Notes: a model not told the origin generated them from the letters alone. A stretch of DNA of 55,481 bases from an uncultured Oligoflexia bacterium (GCA_913058265.1 CAJXPQ010000017.1:1-55481); one strand, 5' to 3'; shown: positions 1 through 9,111, numbered from the stretch's first letter. Numbers and translations are program-made.

Positions 1-141
1 ATATCGAACTTTTTTCCTCACGATTCAGCGCGCACACCATCAAATTTGGAGACCCGTAATAAGGAGCGTAGGCGAATTATGGATTATCGCTCCGGTCAGC
101 TAAAACCAGATTCCAAGATTAAAAAGGTGTTTAAATTATGA
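1..141 (+). CDS. C-terminal end of a gene cut by the contig start
   Basis: Frame 1 is open from the first base to a TGA at 139-141 and encodes 46 residues ending in VFKL. The tail is basic and hydrophilic (an RNKERRR stretch, then SKIKKVFKL). The stop overlaps the ATG of the next gene as ATGA, the usual sign of translational coupling, so this is very likely the real end of an upstream operon gene. No family can be named from so short a tail. Confidence 0.55.
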   Translation: MSNFFPHDSARTPSNLETRNKERRRIMDYRSGQLKPDSKIKKVFKL

Positions 142-779
142 AAGTATTAATTATCGGAAGTAACGGTTTACTTGCTAGAACATTTATAAAAGAGAAATCT
201 AAGAATATATCTAAGCTTTATGCAACGGCAAGCTCCAGCGAGAGTATTAACAATATTGAGATCAATGGTGACATTGAAACTTACTCATTAAGTTTTAAGA
301 GCAGAGAATCCATAAGCTCCTTTTTTGCTAATCAATTTGAAGCATTAGATTTGATCTTATTTTGTGCTTCACCTTTTGAAGGAACTCTGAGGGAGAGTCG
401 CTTTGATGGGTTAGATATTTGGTCAAATGCCTACGAAGTTGCAATTAAGGTCGCCAAGCTTGCAAGTGACAAACTAAAGCCTACGGGGAAGCTGATATAT
501 ATTGGCTCTGTTGTAGGTTACCAGGGTCAGATAGCGGCTTCATGCGTCCCATACAGTGTTTTTAAAGGGACTCTTAGTTTACTTGTAGAAGGCTATAATA
601 AAGAAGTTTCAAAACAGGCGTACTATATAAACCTCGGTGGCTTTAGAGATATTAAATCGGAAGAGTATTTAAGTGTGGATGAAGTTGTTACTAACCTGGG
701 GAGAGTTCTTGATGGAGACTTCGTGGAGAGCCATGTCAATGTCGTTTCAGAAAAAGACAAGATGACTTATAAGTTATGA
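138..779 (+). CDS. SDR-family oxidoreductase
   Basis: 213 residues. A Rossmann nucleotide-binding motif GSNGLLA lies at residues 7-13. The catalytic SDR set is visible: Ser near 124 in YIGSVVGY, then YSVFK with Tyr139 and Lys143. This marks a classical short-chain dehydrogenase/reductase, slightly shorter than the usual 240-260. Substrate is unknown. It overlaps its upstream partner and its downstream GNAT partner by ATGA, so the three genes form one translationally coupled unit. The pairing with an acetyltransferase suggests modification of a small metabolite or sugar, but that is inference. Confidence 0.85.
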   Translation: MKVLIIGSNGLLARTFIKEKSKNISKLYATASSSESINNIEINGDIETYSLSFKSRESISSFFANQFEALDLILFCASPFEGTLRESRFDGLDIWSNAYEVAIKVAKLASDKLKPTGKLIYIGSVVGYQGQIAASCVPYSVFKGTLSLLVEGYNKEVSKQAYYINLGGFRDIKSEEYLSVDEVVTNLGRVLDGDFVESHVNVVSEKDKMTYKL

Positions 780-1324
780 TATTAACAATTCCTACAGATG
801 AAGAACATACTTTAAAAACAGAACGACTCACCTTAGAGCCAATAGTAACTGAACATGCACAAGAAATGTTGTCTGTTTTAAATGAAGTCGAACTACATCA
901 GTTTATCCCAAGTGAGCCATTTGAATTAGAGCAGTTGCAAAGACGATATAAAATATGGGAAAGAAGAATATCTAAAGAAAGGGATGAGGTGTGGCTAAAT
1001 TGGGCTGCTCGTGAAAACAAAACGGGTGAACTCATAGGACACTTTCAAGCCGGAGTTAGACTTGATGAGGATTCTTACATTGCTTATATAGTTAACTCTA
1101 AGTTTCAAAGGCAAGGTTTCGCATCTGAGGCTCTTCATGAGATTATTGATTTCTTGAAAAGTCACATGAAATTAAAGAATATAAAGGCTTGGATTGATAC
1201 TCGCAATAAAGCCTCTACAGGATTAGTTGAAAGGTTAGGGATGAATCAAGTCGATTTTATAAAGGATGCTGATCACTTCAAAGGAACTAGTAGCGACGAA
1301 TATGTTTATGAGATGAAGCTCTAG
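776..1324 (+). CDS. GNAT-family N-acetyltransferase (RimJ/RimL-like)
   Basis: 182 residues. The start of the fold (KTERLTLEPI, about residues 14-23) and the acetyl-CoA binding motif A (QRQGFASEAL, about 111-120) are typical of the RimJ/RimL-type GNAT branch. The C-terminal part has the usual N-K-A-S-x-G-L-V-E-R-L-G pattern just before the last strands. It would transfer acetyl from acetyl-CoA to an amino group of a protein or small molecule; the target cannot be read from sequence. It starts inside the stop of the SDR gene (ATGA). Confidence 0.85.
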   Translation: MILTIPTDEEHTLKTERLTLEPIVTEHAQEMLSVLNEVELHQFIPSEPFELEQLQRRYKIWERRISKERDEVWLNWAARENKTGELIGHFQAGVRLDEDSYIAYIVNSKFQRQGFASEALHEIIDFLKSHMKLKNIKAWIDTRNKASTGLVERLGMNQVDFIKDADHFKGTSSDEYVYEMKL

Positions 1325-1401
1325 TTAAATTTTTAGAGTACACCTGTGACGATCATGACACTTATTTTATTCATTTCAAGGTTAGAAAAGTCAGTTTGGG
1401 G

Positions 1402-1450
1402 TTTTAGGGATTTTTTGGGGATTCCCTAAAATAGATGCTAACTCATCTAT
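1402..1450. repeat. Two adjacent inverted repeats
   Basis: TTTTAGGGA at 1402-1410 is mirrored by TCCCTAAAA at 1423-1431, and the next bases form a second dyad, ATAGATG at 1431-1437 with CATCTAT at 1444-1450. There is no T-tract directly after either hairpin, so they are not simple terminators for the upstream gene. They lie immediately downstream of the recombinase remnant and could be part of an old recombination site; this is inference. Confidence 0.5.
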
Positions 1451-1476
1451 ATTACTGGTCTTATGCTACATAATAT

Positions 1477-1977
1477 TTAAGAATTGCGTTTCGATATTCC
1501 ACTACGTCGGGGCACCAAATCTTTTATAAAACGAACCAAATTTGCGTCCTCAGAAACGTCAAAACTTCTGAGGACGAAATTTACCTCTCGACTTCCATCA
1601 CTTTTAATACCACCAATGTTTATACGCTCAAATAAAAGCCTGTATGTTGCTTTTAAAGCTGTTGGATCGTTTTCTTCGATACAATCTATAGCCTTTCTTG
1701 CTACATCCTGAATGGGCTTTAGAATAAAATTCTTGTTATTGTTTTTTGTGTATAGAGTTTCTAACTCTTGAATTTTGTGCTTACACTTCAGTATCTCATT
1801 ATCTATTCTTTTACTTTCAGCTTTAAACTCAGTTTTGAATGCCTTTGCTTCTTCTATGTCTGCATCTTCAATTAGAAAATCTAAGCGTCTAATAAGCTTT
1901 TTCTTTTGCTCCTTGTAATCCTCGACTCGACCTCTCTCTAAATTTATAAGATTTGAGAATTCCTTTTTATTAGGGCT
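1477..1977 (-). pseudogene. Remnant of a serine recombinase C-terminal region
   Basis: On the minus strand 167 codons are open from just after a TAG (1978-1980) to a TAA at 1477-1479, with no usable ATG. The first half is a charged coiled coil (EDYKEQKKKL to ETLYTKN). The second half has the LLFERINIGG/VNFVLRSFD pattern seen at the C-terminus of large serine recombinases. The catalytic N-terminal domain and zinc-ribbon region are absent, so this is a dead fragment of a recombinase from a former mobile element. Family assignment is by pattern only. Confidence 0.6.
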
Positions 1978-2065
1978 CTAACAGTTCTTGGTAGTGCTCT
2001 CGAACCAACTAACAATCCTAATGCGACGATGATAGCAATTTGAATACTAAAAACATTAAAACTAA

Positions 2066-2088
2066 CGATCATATGGATCATATGATCG
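2066..2088. repeat. Perfect 10-bp palindrome with 3-bp centre
   Basis: CGATCATATG at 2066-2075, GAT, then CATATGATCG at 2079-2088 is a perfect dyad. It sits about 90 bases upstream (minus-strand sense) of the recombinase fragment in a non-coding stretch (about 2073-2283) where nothing else is recognised. It could be a protein-binding or crossover site; no T-tract follows, so it is not a terminator. Confidence 0.5.
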
Positions 2089-2283
2089 AGGAAGGTAAGA
2101 GCAATTATACGGAAGACGACCTTAAGTAAATGATTACCTCACCAAAGTAAAAACTTACTCAATCCAAGGATATATTTCACAACTAAATAAGTTTCCTTAA
2201 TTTTCAAAAGTGTGAGTTAATATTATCTTTGTTATAAGGGAATCAAAAAGACTGTATCTAAGTTATAAATTCAAAATATTTAA

Positions 2284-2853
2284 TCAGTAATAAATCGTAA
2301 AGTTTTCATAAATAATATCTGGATCTTTTATGAGAACTCTATTTTTTTCTTCAAGCTCTCCTTGTCGATGAATAGTTCCATAAAGTCTCATTGCAAGTAG
2401 AGATAGGGTGTCCCCTTTCTTGATAAGGTAAGGCTTACCATCGGGCGGCCAAACTGGAAGATACAATGGTGGGATATATTTTATCTGAACACCGATATTT
2501 AAGATTTCCTTATCAGACCGAATTTCAGGATTTAATCCTTTTAAAGATTTACTTTTGTCTAGGTCACGAAAAAGCAAGAATACTAATTTCAAAAAACTAA
2601 TTTCTTCTTTGACTTCATAATAGTTAAATTTTTGTTTAATGTTCTGCTTTGTATCTATCAGTTTTTCTTGAACCATCTTTTGAATTTTAGTTTTCCATTC
2701 ATTTTTATCAGAATAAATGTATACTTCTTTTCTTCTAATTTGGTCAGAGCTAGCTTCTCGCCTTCGTTTGATAAACTGTGGGTCATCCAACGAAATAATC
2801 TCATCGCTAGAGAAACTATTTAGTGAAAAGATGAGAAATAATAATCCTGTCAT
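2284..2853 (-). CDS. Secreted protein with C-terminal LysM domain
   Basis: About 189 residues from the preferred ATG at 2853, which overlaps the stop of the upstream gene as ATGA; a longer reading from 2868 is possible. The N-terminus MTGLLFLIFSLNSFS is a signal peptide. The last 45 residues hold a LysM motif (YLIKKGDTLSLLAMRLYG), which binds peptidoglycan or chitin-like glycans, followed by a variant ending DPDIIYENFTIYY. It is probably periplasmic and wall-attached. Coupling to the barrel-like gene upstream suggests the two products work together at the cell envelope. Confidence 0.75.
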   Translation of the reverse strand: MTGLLFLIFSLNSFSSDEIISLDDPQFIKRRREASSDQIRRKEVYIYSDKNEWKTKIQKMVQEKLIDTKQNIKQKFNYYEVKEEISFLKLVFLLFRDLDKSKSLKGLNPEIRSDKEILNIGVQIKYIPPLYLPVWPPDGKPYLIKKGDTLSLLAMRLYGTIHRQGELEEKNRVLIKDPDIIYENFTIYY

Positions 2854-3881
2854 TGCCAAACTACCCATACAAAGCCGAGCCCCGTTCGAGTGATAGTCAT
2901 CTCATCAGGTCCATCTAAATAATGCTGTTTTCTCATCAATTGAAAAAACAGGTCATTCCATATTCTAAACTTTAAATATAAATAGAACTTGTACCCATTA
3001 TAGTTGCTTGAATAAGCATAATCACTATCCCCTAACTCTTCTTCTGTGTTGGCAATTTGTGAGTAACTTGTTTCAAAATGTAGCACTTTCCCAAGAAATG
3101 TAAAAGCCTTGTATAGACCGACCGTATAGTAAGTTGCTTTAATTCTATCGACCTCCACTTTTCCTTGAGTATTTAACTTTCTTAAGTTGAATACAGAAAA
3201 TTGCTCATAATCTAGCCCCGTAAAAATAAAGAACTCTCCTTTCTCAATAAAACGCTGAATATAAAAATTCCACCCAACTTCATTCGGAAAAGAGACATTT
3301 TCTCCCTCGAATCCTTCTCTTTCATCAAAACTAGCCTGAAAGTAATCAGAGGTAAGAGACCAATTGGAGTCTGCAAAAAAATATGCTAAATCCACTCCAA
3401 ACACTTGATTGAGTTTTTGATCATACTCAATTGTACTTCCACTACTTTGTGCTTTTTGCTTAAACTTACCAATTGTTGGTAAAATATGAATTGAACCTTT
3501 TAGACCCGCTGGCCGAAACTTTACCTCCGCTATTTGTTGTTTAAAAGCTTGGACTTTTTCTGATTTTTCTTTTTCATTATTTATATAAAGAGAATATTTT
3601 TTTTGATTTAGACAATTAGTCTTAAAATATAGTTTAATTTCCTGGTTCTGCTCTAAGCTTCGCCAGTTTGTAACTTCTGAATTGTTCGATTTTATAAAAT
3701 CAATATCTTTTTTAATTTGATCTTCGGATAGTTTGGCTGCAAGAAAGTATTCATAAATATCATCAATTTTCTCACCTTCGTTGGCAAAGTACGTAAATTC
3801 ATATAATTGAGCCATCGCAATATTTCCAAAAAAGCTACTCGAAATAACGATTAATTTAAAAATAAGTCTAATGTTATTCAT
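2850..3881 (-). CDS. Secreted envelope protein, probable C-terminal beta-barrel
   Basis: 343 residues. Residues 1-24 form a signal peptide ending AMAQ. Residues about 25-100 look LysM-like in spacing (GEKIDDIYEYF..., then a K-L-Y-F ending). Residues 110-343 alternate polar and aromatic residues in short strands, with many Tyr and Phe, and end in a Trp/Val strand (GLGFVWVVWQ), typical of an outer-membrane barrel. Function unknown. Its stop overlaps the ATG of the LysM gene downstream. Not recognised as a named family. Confidence 0.7.
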   Translation of the reverse strand: MNNIRLIFKLIVISSSFFGNIAMAQLYEFTYFANEGEKIDDIYEYFLAAKLSEDQIKKDIDFIKSNNSEVTNWRSLEQNQEIKLYFKTNCLNQKKYSLYINNEKEKSEKVQAFKQQIAEVKFRPAGLKGSIHILPTIGKFKQKAQSSGSTIEYDQKLNQVFGVDLAYFFADSNWSLTSDYFQASFDEREGFEGENVSFPNEVGWNFYIQRFIEKGEFFIFTGLDYEQFSVFNLRKLNTQGKVEVDRIKATYYTVGLYKAFTFLGKVLHFETSYSQIANTEEELGDSDYAYSSNYNGYKFYLYLKFRIWNDLFFQLMRKQHYLDGPDEMTITRTGLGFVWVVWQ

Positions 3882-4149
3882 GACTTACATTGTATTTTTT
3901 TTAAACTTTTAAGCAAGCTTTAAATAAGTTTTTTTTGAAAAACAAGTTTCAAGTAGTCCTTATTATAAATTATCAAAAAAAAATAAATTTAACCGATAAG
4001 TCTAAAGTGCAAGCTTTAGTTGGCAAACTCAATGAGCTTAAGTATTAGCTAAGCGCCTAAAAACCCATAAATTGCTGTAATTATGTGGGTAGAGAATTTT
4101 GTATTTAGGGCTTATCAATATGAGTTATAATTATTTAGAGGTATAGATA

Positions 4150-4755
4150 ATGGAAATTGTTCAAAAAACTTCCTTGTTCTTATTTTTGACTATAAGCTTT
4201 TCAGCTTGTAACTCAGGTACTGTTGAAAACGGACTCTATATAGGTCTAGACTCCTCATCATCAGTAGGCACTTCAGTAAGAAATGCAAACTTCGATGCTG
4301 GTCAACATGAAAGCTATTATATTTCACTTGATTTAAGAAGTACTGATAGCGATCTGCCGATTCAAATACACTTAATGACTCATGCGGTCAGTGAATCAGA
4401 AGGTTACGGCTGTAAGTTCGATCGAGATATTGACCCTAATTACTTCCAAGTTACTGTTGGGGGGATATTGAGTTTATCTTATTTCCAAGGTGCCACTATC
4501 ACAACGACTTTTCATCGTGATGATTTTGTAAATTTCATTAATTTTGGATGTTACTATACCACTAAAGAAGATGGAAGCGAAGTCTTAGCAGCATACATTA
4601 ATAATCAAAAAATCATCGGATCAAATTATACAATCGGGAGCGATATTCTAGACCCAGTAATATTAAAGAGTAGGGTTGGAATTAATTTTTTTTCAACTGG
4701 ACACAGTTCCATAGAAGCGGATAATTTTAAAATCTCTGATCGGCCAGACTATTAA
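4150..4755 (+). CDS. Lipoprotein with LamG/concanavalin-like fold
   Basis: 201 residues. The signal ends in FSAC with Cys20 as the lipid anchor. The body reads as beta strands, and the C-terminal phrase VGINFFSTGHSSIEADNFKISD is the usual last strand pair of LamG-like jelly-roll domains. The typical opening of such domains (D-N-F-D-S-Y-x-N-G-T) is missing here; exactly that opening is found in the next short gene. The start is supported by GAGG eight bases upstream. Role unknown; perhaps glycan or surface binding. Confidence 0.65.
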   Translation: MEIVQKTSLFLFLTISFSACNSGTVENGLYIGLDSSSSVGTSVRNANFDAGQHESYYISLDLRSTDSDLPIQIHLMTHAVSESEGYGCKFDRDIDPNYFQVTVGGILSLSYFQGATITTTFHRDDFVNFINFGCYYTTKEDGSEVLAAYINNQKIIGSNYTIGSDILDPVILKSRVGINFFSTGHSSIEADNFKISDRPDY

Positions 4756-4767
4756 AAGGGGTAAATA

Positions 4768-4983
4768 ATGAAATTTTTTATAACTTTATTTTTTGTATCA
4801 ATTCTAATTACTTCATGTGAGGAAGATATTAGTTCTGAGCTAGACATTGATCAGGGAGTGAACCAACCCAATGTAGATGCAAGAAATACATCAATTATTT
4901 TATATCAGGATAACTTTGATTCATATGTAAACGGAACTAGTCTACAGAGTACTTCAGATTGGGAAATCTTGCCCAGCTCTTAG
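4768..4983 (+). CDS. Short lipoprotein, truncated LamG-like start
   Basis: 71 residues with a strong ribosome site (AGGGG). The signal ends ITSC (Cys17). After a low-complexity acidic linker, residues about 46-70 read YQDNFDSYVNGTSLQ...W, the opening strand of a LamG-like domain, and then the frame ends with TAG. The rest of the domain is not found downstream. It looks like the head of a gene that has lost its body, while the gene before has the body without this head. It may be expressed as a small lipoprotein or be a pseudogene. Confidence 0.45.
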   Translation: MKFFITLFFVSILITSCEEDISSELDIDQGVNQPNVDARNTSIILYQDNFDSYVNGTSLQSTSDWEILPSS

Positions 4984-5471
4984 TCTATTTCGCTCATAAA
5001 AAATCTTGTAATCTTTTTCACTTTCAGATTGAATAAGATGAAAAACGAATTAAACAACTTTTCACGGTCAATGGTCAAAGTGATAACCTTTTATAAAATC
5101 AAAAATTTATGAAACATCCGCTTTTTTGATTTTCACAAGCTCAGTATCATACCTTAACTCTACCAGTGAAATTTCCTTTAATATTCTTTTTTTTGAAGAA
5201 CTTCTACGAGAAGTAGTCTTAACATAGAAAGACCATAGAAAATCCACACTATTTGCTTAAATGAACAGAGTTTCTCTTAAATAATCATAGATATAAAACT
5301 CAAAGCAAAGGCAATAGCGAAGGGGAGGATGTGAATTTACCCTCTAATTTGCCCTATACTTTCATATGCCTTCTTTTCACTTACGAACTTTATAAAATTA
5401 GTTAATTGCATTCAGTTATATGTTTGGAAATTTAAAGATATCAAACTCTGTTAACTTAAACGGAGGAAATA
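4984..5471. other. 488 bases without a recognisable gene
   Basis: No start-to-stop reading frame with coding character was found. On the minus strand a 49-codon open stretch ends in VKIKKADVS near 5115, preceded by a stop and without ATG; it may be a relic. A good ribosome site (GGAGG at 5462-5466) sits at the right end and serves the ORF6N pseudogene. Confidence 0.4.
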
Positions 5472-5946
5472 ATGGATATTCAACTAGATCAAATTCAAAA
5501 CATGATTTATGTAATTTGAGGGCAAAAAGTTATGTTGGATAGTGATCTGGCCAAGCTGTACGGGGTTGATACCAGACAGTTGAACAGGCAAGTCAGAAGA
5601 AACATAATCCGCTTTCCAGATGATTTTATGTTTGAATTGAGTAAGTTAGATTTTTAAAACTTGAAGTGCCAAAATGGCACATCAAGTTCGGAGTATGGTG
5701 GTCGGAGAAAGCAACCCCTTGTTTTTACTGAGAATGGAGTAGCTATGCTTTCTAGTGTACCTACAAGCGACCAAGCTTCGAAGCTTCATGATGCTTGAGA
5801 GGGAACTGGTGACACGAATCAATCGATTAGAGTCTGATACGACTGAAGTTTTTAAAGTCGTGTTTGAAAAACTGGACGAACTTGATGAACAACTTCCAAG
5901 TCATCACAATGACAGAGCTAAGATTGGTCTGAATGATAAAGATTAA
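5472..5946 (+). pseudogene. Broken ORF6N-domain (phage antirepressor-like) gene
   Basis: One frame starting at 5472 encodes the ORF6N signature in order: [16 protein letters not shown], then a [13 protein letters not shown] stretch, then GGRRKQPLVFTENGVAMLSSV. It is interrupted by TGA after YVI (an Arg codon CGA in intact relatives would give this by C-to-T) and by TAA after KLDF. Past 5755 the reading continues in another frame with the usual coiled tail (RLESDTTEVFKVVFEKLDEL). So it carries two nonsense changes and one frameshift or deletion. ORF6N proteins are DNA-binding domains of phages and mobile elements. The ribosome site GGAGG is intact. Confidence 0.8.
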
Positions 5947-6062
5947 GAGTACCATTTCTAATAAATGTCCATTTAATCTCACTGTTTTAGATAGATATAT
6001 TTAATACTTCACCAGTAGGATTATAATTGTTCCTATATTTACTTAGAGTTCAATGCTTTCTT

Positions 6063-7346
6063 TTACTCTTTTTTATCCTTTATAATAACTTTCGATCCTT
6101 GAATATCGACAAATACATTTGATTTTTTTGAGTTTTGAATTTTTCCTAAACACAAACCTTCGGTGGGATAGTTCTTTTTAGGATTATCAATTCGGTCAAT
6201 ATCCTTCAATGTACCGGTCTCAATAATTCGGGCACAGTCTTTCCAATGATTAGGGCCAAAGACAGCTCTGGTCTCATAGAGTCCTCGCTCAAGTTGGTAA
6301 AAAGTTAGAATCAACAGACATATATTAATTAGACTCTTTGGTGCCAATTTAAGAAAAAGGAGAAAAATGATAGCGGTACTAAAAGAGGCCCCCACAAAAT
6401 AATAGTCATGAATAAAACTATGGTCTCCATTAAGCATGGCTATGCCTAAGATTTGCAAGAAGAAAATTCCGATAAGCCCTTTGTACTTTACGCTTCTATT
6501 CTTAAAAACCCTCCATAACATCCATCCTCCCATGGGAAAGATGAGAAAGCTGGTGAAAAGATCTTTATAGATTAATTTGGCAATTTTAATTGGGTTAGAA
6601 ATAAAGTTAATCAATGACTCTATAGGATTTCTAAACTCAACTTTAAAGTAGGCATGATGATCCGAGACGGAACGAATGAAGTCTATGCCCTTAGTATAGT
6701 ACAAAATACAAACGATAAAAGCGGGGATAATCCACAGCATATGTTTGAGTAATGTTTTTGGCTCTATTAATAAAATACCCATGGCAATAATGGCAGGAGG
6801 TTTTATCAAAAGACCTAAGGCTGCAAGAGGAAGGGATGCTTTAATATTAATTTCTTTGAAACTTAGACCTACTGCCAGAAGTACCAAGCTGAATGCTAAA
6901 TAGTCTGGCATGAAACGTCCCCAATACATTTGTGAGACACCAAAAATTAACATAAGCCAAATCGCTTCTCCTGCATCCACTCCAAATAGCTTTATACCTC
7001 GCCACACTCTTGATAGGGCATATGTTAAAGACAAGTATAGTATGATCACAAACAGTGCCGACAAAGTTTTGCCCCAATCAGCACCAAGGGCAAAAAATGG
7101 AGCTGTTATCAAATTTAAAAAAGGAAACTCCATTGGCGTTATACCATAACTATCACCAGCAGTTAAAACAGCAGGTAGTAATGGGTATTGCAAATCAGTC
7201 TCTAAAGTCCATCGCATCCAATAGCGAAGCGCCACGGCCATAGTATCAGTTTGACGAATAATATGGGGGTGAACAAAAGGTGAAAAAGCTGCGAGTATAG
7301 CAACGGCAACTTTCAAGCCTATAAGATACTTTATCCATTTATTCAT
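6063..7346 (-). CDS. Polytopic membrane glycosyltransferase (GT39/ArnT-like)
   Basis: 427 residues with about ten hydrophobic segments. After the first segment the loop PHIIRQTDTMAVALRYW carries acidic and basic residues, as in the catalytic first loop of GT39/GT83-type enzymes that use polyprenyl-phosphate sugars. The C-terminal 70 residues are soluble. Such enzymes transfer sugar to lipid A, LPS or proteins on the periplasmic side. Its start overlaps the 3' end of cysQ by 8 bases, so the two are co-transcribed. Acceptor and donor cannot be read. Confidence 0.65.
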   Translation of the reverse strand: MNKWIKYLIGLKVAVAILAAFSPFVHPHIIRQTDTMAVALRYWMRWTLETDLQYPLLPAVLTAGDSYGITPMEFPFLNLITAPFFALGADWGKTLSALFVIILYLSLTYALSRVWRGIKLFGVDAGEAIWLMLIFGVSQMYWGRFMPDYLAFSLVLLAVGLSFKEINIKASLPLAALGLLIKPPAIIAMGILLIEPKTLLKHMLWIIPAFIVCILYYTKGIDFIRSVSDHHAYFKVEFRNPIESLINFISNPIKIAKLIYKDLFTSFLIFPMGGWMLWRVFKNRSVKYKGLIGIFFLQILGIAMLNGDHSFIHDYYFVGASFSTAIIFLLFLKLAPKSLINICLLILTFYQLERGLYETRAVFGPNHWKDCARIIETGTLKDIDRIDNPKKNYPTEGLCLGKIQNSKKSNVFVDIQGSKVIIKDKKE

Positions 7347-8094
7347 TTAATCTTTGCACCTTAAAATGAGGGTTTAAAATATTTTCTTTATTATAAATAA
7401 GAGGTTCACCACTTTCCCATTCCAGCATTTCACAGCCACAGTGTTCTAGGATTGACTGAGCTGCAGCGGTATCCCACTCTGAGGTGGGCCCTAGGCGTGG
7501 ATAATAATCTGCTGAGCCCTCAGCGATCATACACATCTTGAGTGAGCTTCCGACACGCTTAATCGTTATGTCTTGATGTTTTGTTTTTAACTCTTCAATA
7601 ATATTTTGAGTTGGCTCATTGATATGAGAGTTGCTTACCACAACGGTAAATTTATCCGTCTGCACGCAAGGAAGCTCAAGAGTCACTCCATCTATTTGTC
7701 GATAGGCCTTTCCAGAATCAGTAAAGTAGAGCTGATTACTAGCTGGAGCATATATAACGCCGTTGACAAGTTTGCCCTCTTTTAAGTGAGCAATATTAAC
7801 AGTGAATTCTCCATTTCTTTTGATAAACTCTTTGGTCCCATCTATAGGGTCGACAATAAAGCACTCACTCCACGTTTTGCGAGTTTCATAATCTAGTATT
7901 CTAGACTCTTCAGATAAAATAGGAATACCTGTAAATCTTTTTGTCAGCTCGGCTACAATAATTTCATTTGCAGCTTTATCTGCGAGGGTAATAGGAGATT
8001 CATCCGCCTTAAACTCAACTCCAAAGTCATCTTCGTCATATATTCTTAGGATCTCAACTCCAGCGAGGCGAGCTATCTCAATTAAGTCTTTCAT
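7339..8094 (-). CDS. cysQ: 3'(2'),5'-bisphosphate nucleotidase CysQ
   Basis: 251 residues from the ATG at 8094; a TTG nine codons upstream (8121) is less likely because the family normally starts near MKDLIEIARLAG. Metal-binding motifs of the inositol monophosphatase superfamily are complete: SEES at about 61-64, DPIDGTKEFI at 82-91 and WDTAAAQ at 207-213. It hydrolyses 3'-phosphoadenosine 5'-phosphate to AMP, recycling the by-product of sulfate assimilation and acyl-carrier maturation, with Mg2+ in the cytoplasm. It shares an operon with the membrane glycosyltransferase. Confidence 0.9.
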   Translation of the reverse strand: MKDLIEIARLAGVEILRIYDEDDFGVEFKADESPITLADKAANEIIVAELTKRFTGIPILSEESRILDYETRKTWSECFIVDPIDGTKEFIKRNGEFTVNIAHLKEGKLVNGVIYAPASNQLYFTDSGKAYRQIDGVTLELPCVQTDKFTVVVSNSHINEPTQNIIEELKTKHQDITIKRVGSSLKMCMIAEGSADYYPRLGPTSEWDTAAAQSILEHCGCEMLEWESGEPLIYNKENILNPHFKVQRLNE

Positions 8095-8340
8095 GCTCCT
8101 AATATAGAACACTCCACACAACTTCTCAATGATATTGGGTATATATAAAATATTTGAAAGAACGGTTAAAAGTTATTCGCGCTAGTGTATTATTTTTCAC
8201 TAAATCCCTAACCTTTACGTCTTAGTGTAAGAGTACCTTTAGCATAAGGAGTGTCGCTGTGACTTGTTTTCATAAATTTTTCTCTTAGGTTTTAATTTCT
8301 CAAGTAATAATATACAATTACATAAAGGATATATAAGTTT

Positions 8341-9111
8341 ATGGAGAAGATTAGCGCGATTATACCTACGTTTAACGAAGAGCACAATGTTAAGGCTGCA
8401 ATAGAATCATGCCTTTTTGCTGATGAAATAATTGTAGTAGATTCATTTAGTACCGATAAGACTTTGGAGATTGCACGAGAGTTTGAGGGGGTGACAATCC
8501 TTGAGCATGAGTACAAATATTCCGCGGCCCAAAAGAACTGGACTATTCCACAAGCTAAACATGATTGGATTTTTTTACTTGATGCAGATGAGGTTGCTGA
8601 TGCAAAACTTATTAGTGAAATCAAAGAGACAGTAAGTAGTAATCCTGAAGAAGTTTGCTTTTGGATTCCACGGAAAAATAAATATATGGGACAGGTTATA
8701 AACTATGTTTGGAAGGGAGATGCTGTCATTAGACTTTTTAGAAAGTCTAAGTGTAAGTATGAAGACAAGCATGTTCATGCTGAAATTATCACTGATGGTA
8801 AAATTTCTCGTTTAAAAAATCCTCTTTATCACGACACATACAAAGGAAAAGGTTTTTCACAACAGCTAAAAAAAGGTGAACGGTATTCAACATGGTCGGC
8901 CTATGACCATGCAAAAAAAGTGAAAAAGGTAACTTATTACCATTTAATTGTTCGACCGTTCTTAGGCTTTTTAAAAAGATACATTTTAAATCGTGGTTTT
9001 CTTGATGGAAAAGTTGGATTTATCATATCCTGTACAGGAGCATGGAATACATTTGTTAGGTTTGTGAAGGTCTGGAGAATTCAACAAGGCGAAGAGTTTA
9101 AAAAAGAATAA
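8341..9111 (+). CDS. Family 2 glycosyltransferase, WaaE/KdtX type
   Basis: 256 residues. GT-A features: IIPTFNEEHNV at 7-17, VDSFSTDKT at 33-41, and the metal-binding DADE at 81-84. The RLFRKSKCKYEDKHVHAEI block (about 131-149) is characteristic of the WaaE/KdtX subgroup that adds glucose to heptose in the LPS inner core. Cytoplasmic, membrane-associated through the basic C-terminal half. It heads a plus-strand pair with a GT4 enzyme, consistent with LPS core or surface glycan assembly. Confidence 0.8.
   Translation: MEKISAIIPTFNEEHNVKAAIESCLFADEIIVVDSFSTDKTLEIAREFEGVTILEHEYKYSAAQKNWTIPQAKHDWIFLLDADEVADAKLISEIKETVSSNPEEVCFWIPRKNKYMGQVINYVWKGDAVIRLFRKSKCKYEDKHVHAEIITDGKISRLKNPLYHDTYKGKGFSQQLKKGERYSTWSAYDHAKKVKKVTYYHLIVRPFLGFLKRYILNRGFLDGKVGFIISCTGAWNTFVRFVKVWRIQQGEEFKKE

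Noticed and set aside
1484-1711. 75-codon plus-strand frame
   Set aside because: It lies opposite the serine-recombinase remnant, which explains the sequence better on the minus strand.
1944-2072. 42-codon minus-strand frame with a hydrophobic helix (MIVSFNVFSIQ...)
   Set aside because: Overlaps the recombinase remnant in another frame, its ATG falls in the palindrome and no ribosome site is present.
3882-4149. Imperfect inverted repeat ACCCATAAATT / AATTATGTGGGT near 4070 as terminator
   Set aside because: Mismatched stem and no T-tract; it may be chance in AT-rich sequence.
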